A stretch of 10,792 nucleotides of DNA from Candidatus Rokuibacteriota bacterium (GTDB lineage: Bacteria > Methylomirabilota > Methylomirabilia > Rokubacteriales > CSP1-6). The stretch spans positions 1 to 10,792 of the forward strand of contig JACQRS010000144.1 in the NCBI GenBank assembly GCA_016206385.1, in the 5' to 3' direction. Below, one piece after another: positions 1 to 6,864 of the stretch. Position numbers and translations under genes: made by a program. The notes below the pieces were generated by a model. That model was not told the DNA's origin, made no database searches, and was given only the letters and a program-made list of their open reading frames with translations. Numbering within the stretch: position 1 is the stretch's first letter; each line of letters begins with the position of its first letter.

Positions 1-618
1 CTCGTAGAGATAGTCCACGACGGGCGCCTCCGGGGATGCCTCGGCTGACTCGACCGGCAGGAGCTGAACCCGCACGACGCGCTGGACAGCCACAGAGCGG
101 AACTCGTTGTAGATGAGATGCGCCTCGTCCACCTCGCCGCTCGCGTAGGCCTCGATGAGCCGCGTGGAAAGCTCCCGCGCGTGCGCATAGGCCAGGCGGT
201 CGAAGAAGCCAATCATCTCCGACTTGATCGTGAAGCCGCGTCGCCGGTAGTGGTCGCGAGCCTTCCGACCCACCACTACCAGAGTCAGCGCCGCCTCCTC
301 AGACTGGCGGATGAACCCGAGGGAGCGCCTGAGCACGTTCGTGTTGAACGCCCCGCACAGCCCTTTATCCGCCGCGATGATGACCACCATCCGCCTGCCC
401 GTCTCGCGGCGGGCGAGCAACGGGTGCTGTTCCGGGCTGACCCGGAGCGCCAGATTCCCGAGGAGGCCGGACATCTTCGAGGCGTAGGGGCGCGCCTCGA
501 GGATCCGCTCTTGAGCGCGCCGGAGCTTGGCCGCAGCGACGAGCTTCATGGCCCGCGTAATCTTCTGGGTGGACTGGACCGAGCGGATCCGTCGCCTGAC
601 TTCGCGGAGCGGCGCCAT
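1..618 (-). CDS. atpG: F1 ATP synthase gamma subunit, 3' end cut by window
   Basis: AtpG is the central rotor shaft of F1 and couples c-ring rotation to catalysis in the alpha3beta3 head on the cytoplasmic side of the inner membrane. The window holds 206 codons from the ATG at 618 with no stop. The family is usually about 285-295 residues, so the C-terminal third lies outside. The N-terminus is typical (MAPLREVRRRIRSVQSTQKI, then an AMKLVAAAKLRRAQE helix), and DKGLCGAFN lies at residues 84-92. It is downstream of atpA, in the usual order. The start is odd: no good Shine-Dalgarno precedes the ATG at 618, and a strong hairpin ends 6-7 nt upstream of it. The frame is open upstream to a GTG at 702, but the extra 28 residues would be encoded by hairpin sequence and do not resemble AtpG. 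atpD and atpC probably follow outside the window. Confidence 0.96.
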   Translation of the reverse strand, partial: MAPLREVRRRIRSVQSTQKITRAMKLVAAAKLRRAQERILEARPYASKMSGLLGNLALRVSPEQHPLLARRETGRRMVVIIAADKGLCGAFNTNVLRRSLGFIRQSEEAALTLVVVGRKARDHYRRRGFTIKSEMIGFFDRLAYAHARELSTRLIEAYASGEVDEAHLIYNEFRSVAVQRVVRVQLLPVESAEASPEAPVVDYLYE

Positions 619-708
619 ACAACTCGGAGGGGGGCTAAGCCCCCCTTCCGAACCTCCCCCCTGAGGTTGCGCGGGCCAAGCCCGCGCTCGAACCGGGACC
701 ACTCACCT
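619..708. repeat. Putative inserted palindromic element between atpA and atpG
   Basis: This 90-bp segment is flanked by a perfect 7-bp direct repeat, GCGCCAT, at 612-618 and 709-715. On the coding strand the repeat reads ATGGCGC, so it carries an ATG on both sides. The segment is almost entirely self-complementary and contains three hairpins (described separately). Removing 97 bp (element plus one repeat copy) would put the good ribosome binding site AGGA at 721-724 five bases before the atpG ATG and leave a 35-bp atpA-atpG gap, normal for such an operon. This is what insertion of a short REP/MITE-like element with a 7-bp target duplication would look like. No clear terminal inverted repeats are visible, and ATGGCG is a common gene start, so chance similarity of the flanks is possible. 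The family cannot be identified from one copy. Confidence 0.5.
625..694. repeat. Cluster of three hairpins in the atpA-atpG spacer
   Basis: Hairpin 1 (628-646) has 8-bp perfect arms AGGGGGGC and GCCCCCCT with a TAA loop, and it can extend outwards by three pairs with one bulge (625-650). Hairpin 2 (651-668) has arms AACCTC and GAGGTT around CCCCCT. Hairpin 3 (669-687) has 8-bp perfect arms GCGCGGGC and GCCCGCGC with a CAA loop; GGTT (665-668) and AACC (691-694) can extend it past a 3-nt bulge. Hairpin 2 and the extension of hairpin 3 compete for bases 665-668. Hairpins 1 and 3 share a core GGGCYAAGCCC, suggesting related repeat units. No U-run follows on the coding strand, so a classical intrinsic terminator is unlikely. 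mRNA stabilisation or 3'-end protection of atpA mRNA, or translational tuning of atpG, are possible roles. Confidence 0.8.
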
Positions 709-724
709 GCGCCATGTGCATCCT
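635..724 (-). other. Probable displaced atpG start: RBS plus 26-codon leader ORF
   Basis: On the minus strand AGGA (724-721) lies five bases before ATG (715-713), a well-placed ribosome binding site. The ORF from this ATG begins M-A-Q-V-S-G and stops at a TAG (637-635) inside the loop of hairpin 1, 16 bases before the present atpG ATG. It is out of frame with atpG because the displacement is 97 bp. If translated it could deliver ribosomes that terminate and reinitiate at 618. The peptide is Gly/Arg/Ser-rich and resembles no known protein. It is most simply read as the ancestral atpG start cut off by an insertion, not as a real gene. Confidence 0.4.
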
Positions 725-750
725 AATCAGGCGACTCCCGCCTTCGGGGG

Positions 751-2277
<1,527 letters not shown>

Positions 2278-2280
2278 CCC

Positions 2281-2826
2281 CTACCCCCTCACGAGGCGCT
2301 CGCGGAGCCGGGCGAGCTGCCCGTGCAGGCTGCCGTCCAGCACGAGGCTTCCGATCTGAGCGACAAAGCCGCCCAGCAGCGCTGAATCCACTGCCTCCTC
2401 CAGCACAACCTGCTTGCCGACAGCGCGGCCCAGGCGCCCGGCGAGGGCCCGCCGGTCGGCGTCGGTGAGCGGCACGGCGCTGCGAACCTGGGCACGGACC
2501 CGGCCCAGTCCCTCATCTACCAAATCGCGGTGCGCGCGCGCGATCTCCGAAAGGTGATCGCCCCGTCCCCGCGCCGCCAGCAGCCCGAGAAAGTTCTTGA
2601 CGAGCGCCGAACACGGGATCCGCTCCGCGACCGCGCCGATGGCCGCCCGCTTGGCCTCGCCCTTGATCCACGGGCGGAGAAGGAAATCGCTCAGCTCCCT
2701 GTGGGCAAAGATTGTGTCGCAGGCCGCTTGGAGCTCCCGGCCCGCCGCCTCTTCCCGACCGCTCTCGCGGGCCAGGAGGTAGAGCGCGCGCGCGTACCGT
2801 TTGGCCGTCGCCTCGCGCCGCTTCAC
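2281..2826 (-). CDS. atpH: F1 ATP synthase delta subunit (OSCP)
   Basis: AtpH sits on top of the F1 head and joins it to the b-subunit stalk, forming part of the stator. The protein is 181 residues, normal for the family. It shows the N-terminal helical domain with a YARALY motif (11-16) and the conserved C-terminal block LLGGFVAQIGSLVLDGSLHG followed by a basic helix that ends the protein. The start codon is GTG at 2826-2824, and the GTGA overlap places the atpF stop TGA inside it, which implies coupled translation of b and delta. The stop TAG at 2281-2283 is three bases before the atpA ATG. Delta is one of the more divergent ATP synthase subunits, but gene order and motifs leave little doubt. 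Confidence 0.95.
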   Translation of the reverse strand: MKRREATAKRYARALYLLARESGREEAAGRELQAACDTIFAHRELSDFLLRPWIKGEAKRAAIGAVAERIPCSALVKNFLGLLAARGRGDHLSEIARAHRDLVDEGLGRVRAQVRSAVPLTDADRRALAGRLGRAVGKQVVLEEAVDSALLGGFVAQIGSLVLDGSLHGQLARLRERLVRG

Positions 2827-3383
2827 CCGATCCGCTCCAGCTTGGCGATGGCCTCCCGGACAACGCGCCGGTGGTCCTCGTCGCGAAGGCTCTTCTTGAT
2901 CAGCCGCTCCGCCACCTCGATCGCGAGGTCCCCGGCCTCGCGGCGGAGCTCGTCCTTGGCCCGCCGGACATCCTGGGCGATCTCGGCGCGACCACTCTCG
3001 ACAATCCGTGCCGCCTCCTGGCGGGCGGCTTCCAGGATCCTTTGCTGCTCCTCCGCGGCGTCGCGGAGCGCGGCCTCCCGGATGGCCTGAGCCTCGACGT
3101 GGGCGGCCTCGAGCCGGGCCCGGTACTCCTCCTGCTGGCGTCGGGCCTCGGCCCGGGCGGCGTCAGCTTCCTCGAGGGAGTGCTTGATGGAGTGGGTGCG
3201 CTCCTCCAGCTTGGAGACCAACGGGCGATAGAGGAGCCACCACAGGACAAAGAGGAGCAGCAGGAAGTTCAGAAGCTGGACGATCAGGGACTTGTCCAGG
3301 TTGATGAACCCGCCTTCGGCGGCAAGCGCCGGGACCGGGAGAAGGAGAAGAGCGGGTACGAGACGCAACGCACTTACTCTCAT
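2823..3383 (-). CDS. atpF: FO ATP synthase b subunit (peripheral stalk)
   Basis: AtpF anchors the peripheral stalk in the membrane and reaches up to delta, holding the F1 head against rotation. The ATG at 3383 gives 186 residues. An upstream TTG at 3428 would add 15 residues without support, while GGAG lies 10 bases before the ATG. Residues 5-22 form a signal-peptide-like hydrophobic stretch ending ALAAEGG. A second hydrophobic helix follows at about 33-52 (QLLNFLLLLFVLWWLL), then a long Ala/Glu/Arg-rich helix with coiled-coil character (about 55-155). An extra N-terminal hydrophobic segment is also seen in some Desulfobacterota-type b subunits. Only one b gene is present here, and atpB (a) and atpE (c) are not adjacent, so the FO genes are split between loci. 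A b' gene elsewhere is possible. Confidence 0.93.
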   Translation of the reverse strand: MRVSALRLVPALLLLPVPALAAEGGFINLDKSLIVQLLNFLLLLFVLWWLLYRPLVSKLEERTHSIKHSLEEADAARAEARRQQEEYRARLEAAHVEAQAIREAALRDAAEEQQRILEAARQEAARIVESGRAEIAQDVRRAKDELRREAGDLAIEVAERLIKKSLRDEDHRRVVREAIAKLERIG

Positions 3384-3440
3384 GGGAGTCCGGCTCCGAT
3401 GGGATATTGTGAAAAAGGGAGCAAGCAAAATCGTAGCATG

Positions 3441-3468
3441 AATATCACGGCAAAGAGAGGACTGTCAA
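3441..3468 (-). promoter_or_regulatory. Sigma70-like promoter for the atpFHAG block
   Basis: On the minus strand, TTGACA (3468-3463, a perfect -35) is followed by a 16-bp spacer and GATATT (3446-3441, 4 of 6 to TATAAT). Transcription would start near 3434, about 50 bases before the atpF ATG at 3383. The -35 hexamer contains the TGA stop codon of mnmA (3467-3465), so the promoter begins where the upstream gene ends. The surrounding 81-bp mnmA-atpF gap is much richer in A+T than its neighbours and is the only sizeable gap between rsmG and atpA, which fits a fresh transcription start for the ATP synthase genes. Confidence 0.65.
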
Positions 3469-4553
3469 GCCCTGCTGATGATTCCGCCGCCGACGACCAG
3501 GGCGCCCTGGTAGAAGACCACCGACTGGCCGGGCGTCACTGCCCGCTGGGGCTCGTCGAAGAGCACCTCCACCCGATCGGCTCTCAGCGGGCGAAGCGTG
3601 GCGGAGGCGGGACTGTGGCTGTGGCGGATTTTCGCGGCGGCCCGCAGCTCCCCCTCCAGGCGGTCAAAGGGAATAAGGTTGACGCCGGTCGCCACCAGCC
3701 GATCGCTCTCGAGGTCCCTCCCCTCGCCCACCACCACAGCGTTCCGCTCAGCATCCAGTGCCACGACATACAGCGGGCGATCGGAGGATAGCCCGAGGCC
3801 CCGACGCTGGCCGACCGTGAAGGCAGCGATGCCGCCATGGGTTCCGAGGACCGTGCCCCGGCGGTCCATGATGGGGCCCGGACTAAACGCCTGAGGGGCG
3901 CGTTGTCTGAGAAAGGCCCGGTAGTCGTCGTCGGGGATGAAGCAGATCTCCTGGCTCTCCGGTTTGTCTGCCGTCACGAGACCGAAGGCGCGCGCCTTCG
4001 CCCGCACCTCGTCCTTGGTGAGGTCGCCGACGGGAAAGCGTGCCGCGGCCAGCTGGGTCTGGGTCAGCGGCCACAGGAAGTCCGACTGGTCCTTCCACGA
4101 ATCCTTCGCCCGCCACAGAAGGACCCGGTTGGTTACCGGGTCTCGGGTGATCCGGGCGTAGTGGCCCGTCGCCACCGCGCCCGCCTCCCACGCCAGAGCC
4201 CGCCGCAGAAGCGTCCCGAACTTGATCTCGCGGTTGCACACGACGCACGGGCTCGGGGTACGACCGGCCAGGTACTCGCCCGCGAAATTGGCGATGACGG
4301 CACGATCGAACTCGCGCTCGTGGTTCAACAAGTAATACGGGATCCCGAGGCGGCGCGCGACCTGCCGCGCGTCCTCCACCGTCTCGGGAGAGCAGCAACT
4401 CCCAAAGCGCTTTTTCGGGTCTTCGGGCTCGCGCCACGGCCACACCCGGAGCGTGATCCCGACGACCTCATGCCCCTGCTCGACGAGGAGCGCGGCAGCC
4501 ACGGAGGAGTCGACTCCCCCGCTCATCCCCACAACGATCTTCTCAGCTCCCAT
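3465..4553 (-). CDS. mnmA: tRNA-specific 2-thiouridylase MnmA
   Basis: MnmA adenylates and then thiolates the 2-position of the wobble uridine U34 in tRNA-Lys, -Glu and -Gln, taking sulfur from a cysteine desulfurase relay. The protein is 362 residues, normal length. The ATP-pyrophosphatase PP-loop SGGVDSS is at 11-17. The catalytic cysteine region CVVCNREIKFG places the equivalent of E. coli Cys102 at Cys106, and the second conserved Cys (EICFI) is Cys204. ATGHY is at 128-132. Extra cysteines occur as CC at 53-54 and as Cys103, giving a CxxC at the active site, a pattern seen in many MnmA proteins outside the E. coli type. The ATG at 4553 is five bases after the parB stop with AGAGG directly before it, so it is probably cotranscribed with parAB. 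Confidence 0.97.
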   Translation of the reverse strand: MGAEKIVVGMSGGVDSSVAAALLVEQGHEVVGITLRVWPWREPEDPKKRFGSCCSPETVEDARQVARRLGIPYYLLNHEREFDRAVIANFAGEYLAGRTPSPCVVCNREIKFGTLLRRALAWEAGAVATGHYARITRDPVTNRVLLWRAKDSWKDQSDFLWPLTQTQLAAARFPVGDLTKDEVRAKARAFGLVTADKPESQEICFIPDDDYRAFLRQRAPQAFSPGPIMDRRGTVLGTHGGIAAFTVGQRRGLGLSSDRPLYVVALDAERNAVVVGEGRDLESDRLVATGVNLIPFDRLEGELRAAAKIRHSHSPASATLRPLRADRVEVLFDEPQRAVTPGQSVVFYQGALVVGGGIISRA

Positions 4554-4558
4554 CCTCT

Positions 4559-5392
4559 CTATACCGGCTTGCCTGAAATCTGCGCTACCAGGCGCTCGAG
4601 CTCTTCACGCGAGGCGTAGGCCAGCTCGATCCGGCCGCGTCGATCGTTGCCCACGATCCTCACCCGCGTTGCCAGGGCCTCCCGGAGGTTGTCTTCGAGC
4701 GCCATCAGCTCGGCAGAGCGTCGAGGGCCCCGGCGCGCGACCTGCCGTCGCTGGACCCCCTCCTCGGTAGTCCGGACCGACCAGGAGTGGGCGAAGATCT
4801 CCTCCCTCAGCTTAAGCTGCTCGGCCGGAGAGGTCAAAGAGAGGAGCGCGCGCGCGTGGCCCATCGTCAGGCGCCCGGCGCTCAGGTCGCTCTGGATCAC
4901 CTCTGGAAGCTTGAGCAGCCGGAGGTGGTTGGCGATGGAGGTCCGGTCCCTGCCCACGCGCTGGGCGAGTTCCTCCTGGGTCCAGCCGAACTCGGCCAAA
5001 AGCCGCTGGTAGGCCTCTGCTTCCTCCACCGGGTTGAGGTCCTCGCGGAGGAGATTTTCGATCAGGCCCAGCTCGAGGCACTCCGCATCGGTGGCCTCTC
5101 TCACCACCGCGGGGATCGTCCGGAGCCCGGCCACCCGTGCCGCTCGCCAGCGCCGCTCTCCGATCACGAGCTGGTAGCGGCCGCCGAAGCGCCGAACCAC
5201 GACCGGCTGGAGAACGCCGGATTGCCGCATCGAGTCGGCAAGCTCCTGGAGCTTGCCGTCGTCAAAGGACTTCCGCGGCTGATTCGGGTTCGGCGCGATG
5301 GCATCGATGGGAAGCTCCTCAAAGCGCTCCCCCTCCCCGATCCCGGCGGGAAGCAGAGCACCGAGCCCCCGCCCCAGCCCGCGCTTATTCAT
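4559..5392 (-). CDS. parB: Chromosome partitioning protein ParB (CTPase, parS-binding)
   Basis: ParB binds parS, loads as a CTP-dependent sliding clamp, spreads along the origin region and stimulates the ParA ATPase to segregate sister origins. From ATG at 5392 it has 277 residues. The N-terminal RGLGRGLGALL motif (4-14) is the usual ParA-contacting tail. The CTP-binding region carries GERR (78-81) and ENLLREDLNPVEEA (112-125). The parS-reading helix-turn-helix starts at WTQEELAQRVGRDRTSIANH (137-156), and the C-terminal dimerisation domain is at about 227-277. An upstream TTG at 5398 is rejected because the strong AAGGAGGT lies nine bases before the ATG but only three before the TTG. The gene overlaps parA by 8 bp, and two parS sites lie just upstream of parA. 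Confidence 0.98.
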   Translation of the reverse strand: MNKRGLGRGLGALLPAGIGEGERFEELPIDAIAPNPNQPRKSFDDGKLQELADSMRQSGVLQPVVVRRFGGRYQLVIGERRWRAARVAGLRTIPAVVREATDAECLELGLIENLLREDLNPVEEAEAYQRLLAEFGWTQEELAQRVGRDRTSIANHLRLLKLPEVIQSDLSAGRLTMGHARALLSLTSPAEQLKLREEIFAHSWSVRTTEEGVQRRQVARRGPRRSAELMALEDNLREALATRVRIVGNDRRGRIELAYASREELERLVAQISGKPV

Positions 5393-6146
5393 GGGCAAGC
5401 ACCTCCTTGGTGAGTCTGAGATATGCCACGGCCCCGGCCGAGTGCAGATCGTAGAGGATGATCGGCTTCCCGTGGCTCGGGGCTTCGGACAGGCGCACGT
5501 TTCGCGGGATCACGGTCTCGAAGAGCTGAGCCTCGAAGTGGCGCTTGACCTCGTCCCTGACCTGCGTGGCGAGGGTTGTCCTGCCGTCGAACATCGTGAG
5601 GAGAATCCCTTCGATCCGAAGCGCTGGGTTCAGCCGCTCTTTGACGAGCCTGATCGTTTTCAAAAGCTTCGCCACCCCTTCCAGGGCGTAGAACTCGCAC
5701 TGGACCGGGATCAGCACCGAATCGGCAGCGGTCAGGGCATTGATCGTCAGGAGGCCGAGGGAGGGCGGGCAGTCTATCACGACGTAGTCGAACTTAGCCG
5801 CGGTTGGGGTAAGCTCCTCCCTCAGCCTGAACTCCCGCCGTTCGAGGAGCACAAGCTCGAGCTCGGCCCCCACCAGGTCAATCTCTGCGGGGACCAGAGA
5901 TAGGTGCTCCATTTCTGTAGACAAAATCGAGTTTTGTATTTCTTCCTTGCCAAGAATTGCTTGATAAACAGTGGGATAGAGGCCTGGCCTATAAATCCCG
6001 AGGCCAGTGGAAGCGTTACTTTGAGGATCGAGATCGACCAGGAGGGTAGGGTGCTCCGTAGCCGCCAGGCCCGCGGAGAGATTGACGGCTGTTGTGGTCT
6101 TTCCTACTCCCCCTTTTTGGTTAACTACGGCGATTGTCCGTCCCAT
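5385..6146 (-). CDS. parA: Chromosome partitioning ATPase ParA (Soj family)
   Basis: ParA is a Walker-type ATPase that dimerises on ATP, coats the nucleoid and is released by ParB, pulling origins apart. The protein is 253 residues, normal for the chromosomal form without an N-terminal HTH. The deviant Walker A KGGVGKTT is at 11-18, the A' motif DLDPQSNAS at 38-46 and Walker B VVIDCPPSLG at 122-131. The start is ATG at 6146 with GAGG four bases upstream. The stop TAA (5387-5385) overlaps the parB start by 8 bp. Codons 59-79 are strikingly A+T-rich compared with the rest of the gene (see the separate entry). Two parS sites lie 12-53 bp upstream of the start, so ParB bound there could also influence parA transcription. 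Confidence 0.98.
   Translation of the reverse strand: MGRTIAVVNQKGGVGKTTTAVNLSAGLAATEHPTLLVDLDPQSNASTGLGIYRPGLYPTVYQAILGKEEIQNSILSTEMEHLSLVPAEIDLVGAELELVLLERREFRLREELTPTAAKFDYVVIDCPPSLGLLTINALTAADSVLIPVQCEFYALEGVAKLLKTIRLVKERLNPALRIEGILLTMFDGRTTLATQVRDEVKRHFEAQLFETVIPRNVRLSEAPSHGKPIILYDLHSAGAVAYLRLTKEVLAHE
5401..5408 (-). promoter_or_regulatory. Strong Shine-Dalgarno fixing the parB start
   Basis: The mRNA reads AAGGAGGT here, close to a perfect anti-16S match. GGAGG (5406-5402) is nine bases before the parB ATG at 5392. It lies inside the last codons of parA, so ParB can be made at a high rate from its own site even though its start overlaps the parA stop. Confidence 0.85.
5911..5970. other. 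A+T-rich patch inside parA
   Basis: By hand count 41 of these 60 bases are A or T, against roughly one third in the surrounding genes. It encodes parA residues about 59-79, including the segment GKEEIQNSILSTEM, whose codons use A/T third positions that its neighbours avoid. It contains a 6-bp inverted repeat (ACAAAA at 5921-5926 and TTTTGT at 5932-5937). It is the most easily melted stretch in the origin-proximal part of the window. It may reflect amino-acid constraint, recombination with a lower-GC parA, or a DNA-level role; the sequence alone does not decide. Confidence 0.6.
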
Positions 6147-6157
6147 CGGGCCTCAAA

Positions 6158-6173
6158 CGTTTCACGTGAAACA
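6158..6173. promoter_or_regulatory. parS site 1
   Basis: CGTTTCACGTGAAACA matches the conserved bacterial parS 16-mer TGTTTCACGTGAAACA at 15 of 16 positions. The inner 14 bases (6159-6172) are a perfect palindrome. It lies 12 bp upstream of the parA ATG. ParB is expected to nucleate here. Confidence 0.93.
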
Positions 6174-6183
6174 TGGTTACTAG

Positions 6184-6199
6184 TGTTCCACGTGAAACA
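6184..6199. promoter_or_regulatory. parS site 2
   Basis: TGTTCCACGTGAAACA matches the parS consensus at 15 of 16 positions (T to C at position 5). Its centre is 26 bp from that of site 1, and both sit in the 78-bp gap between rsmG and parA, about 4 kb from dnaA. No other parS-like 16-mer was seen in the window. Confidence 0.93.
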
Positions 6200-6224
6200 T
6201 GCTCCCAGATACCCGCGGCGAATT

Positions 6225-6857
6225 TCAAGTTTTTTCGACGACGAGGAACCGACGGGGTAGCCCTGAGAGGGGTGAGGTTACCGTTTGCCACATGCCAAAG
6301 CCGGGTTGTTTCTCGGATTTCGAGGGCGGGGGGCCAGAGGCGACCAGCCTCCCTCCGGGTCTTAGAAACTGGAGCGCGAGAGGAACGATCTCTCCGGACG
6401 GACCCGTGCCCCGCGTGACCACAGCATCAAAGGCGGCCTCAAGCTCCGGTAACTCCTCGATCAGGATCTCGGCCCGCCCCGCGAGCACGCGCACGCCCTC
6501 CAGCGCCAACTCTCTCACCACAGCCGACAGGAAAGAGGTGCGCCGCCTCCGGGCCTCCGCCAGCGTCAGCTCATAAGCCGGCTCGACGATCTTCAGGGGA
6601 ACCCCCGGTATTCCCGCTCCTGAGCCGAGGTCAAGAAGCCGGGAGGGAGGGGCAGGGAGGAGGGGAAGAAAAAGAAGCGAGTCCAGAAACAGCTTATCCA
6701 GGATCTCCATCGGCTTCCTGTAGGCCGTGAGCGACTGGACGCGGTTCCACCGAAGCAGCAGCGAGAGATAGCTTGCGAAGGCCTCCAGCTCGCGTTCCCG
6801 GGGAACCCGGCGAAGGAGCGTCCCGAGCCCTTGGGCGAGTTGAGCCTTGAAATCCAA
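6225..6857 (-). CDS. rsmG: 16S rRNA (guanine-527-N7)-methyltransferase RsmG
   Basis: RsmG (formerly GidB) uses S-adenosylmethionine to methylate G527 of 16S rRNA in the 530 loop; its loss is a known route to low-level streptomycin resistance. From TTG at 6857 it has 210 residues, in line with the family. The SAM-binding motif LDLGSGAGIPG is at 75-85, the family N-terminal motif RWNRVQSLTA at 36-45, and Arg149 lies in the VVTRG strand where the family has S-R-A. The start is uncertain. An in-frame TTG at 6920 would overlap jag by 56 bp and add 21 residues that do not look like the family N-terminus, and neither TTG has a convincing Shine-Dalgarno. The gene follows jag after 7 bp, and the mnmE and mnmG genes that often lie between them are missing. 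Two parS sites follow its stop. Confidence 0.92.
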   Translation of the reverse strand: MDFKAQLAQGLGTLLRRVPRERELEAFASYLSLLLRWNRVQSLTAYRKPMEILDKLFLDSLLFLPLLPAPPSRLLDLGSGAGIPGVPLKIVEPAYELTLAEARRRRTSFLSAVVRELALEGVRVLAGRAEILIEELPELEAAFDAVVTRGTGPSGEIVPLALQFLRPGGRLVASGPPPSKSEKQPGFGMWQTVTSPLSGLPRRFLVVEKT

Positions 6858-6864
6858 GCCCGCG

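Noticed and set aside
625..650. Intrinsic transcription terminator after atpA
   Set aside because: The stem is strong, but no U-run follows on the minus strand and atpG continues the operon.
672..698. T-arm-like GGTTCGAGC on the minus strand, hinting at a tRNA or tRNA-derived element
   Set aside because: The T-stem pairing is imperfect (the G53-C61 pair is lost), and no acceptor, D or anticodon arms are present nearby.
2712..3791. 359-codon plus-strand ORF opposite atpF and the end of mnmA
   Set aside because: It overlaps confirmed genes and the atp promoter on the other strand, and its low-complexity translation matches no family.
3837..5413. Long plus-strand ORFs opposite mnmA and parB
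   Set aside because: They are shadows of conserved minus-strand genes, with no domain or ribosome binding site support.
5904..6260. 118-codon plus-strand ORF across the parA start and both parS sites
   Set aside because: It lies opposite the parA 5' end and the A+T-rich patch; the parS sites and parA explain the sequence better.
6690..6700. TTATCC-containing 9-mer in rsmG as a further DnaA box
   Set aside because: It reads TTATCCAGG, with two mismatches at conserved positions, inside coding sequence and isolated from other boxes.
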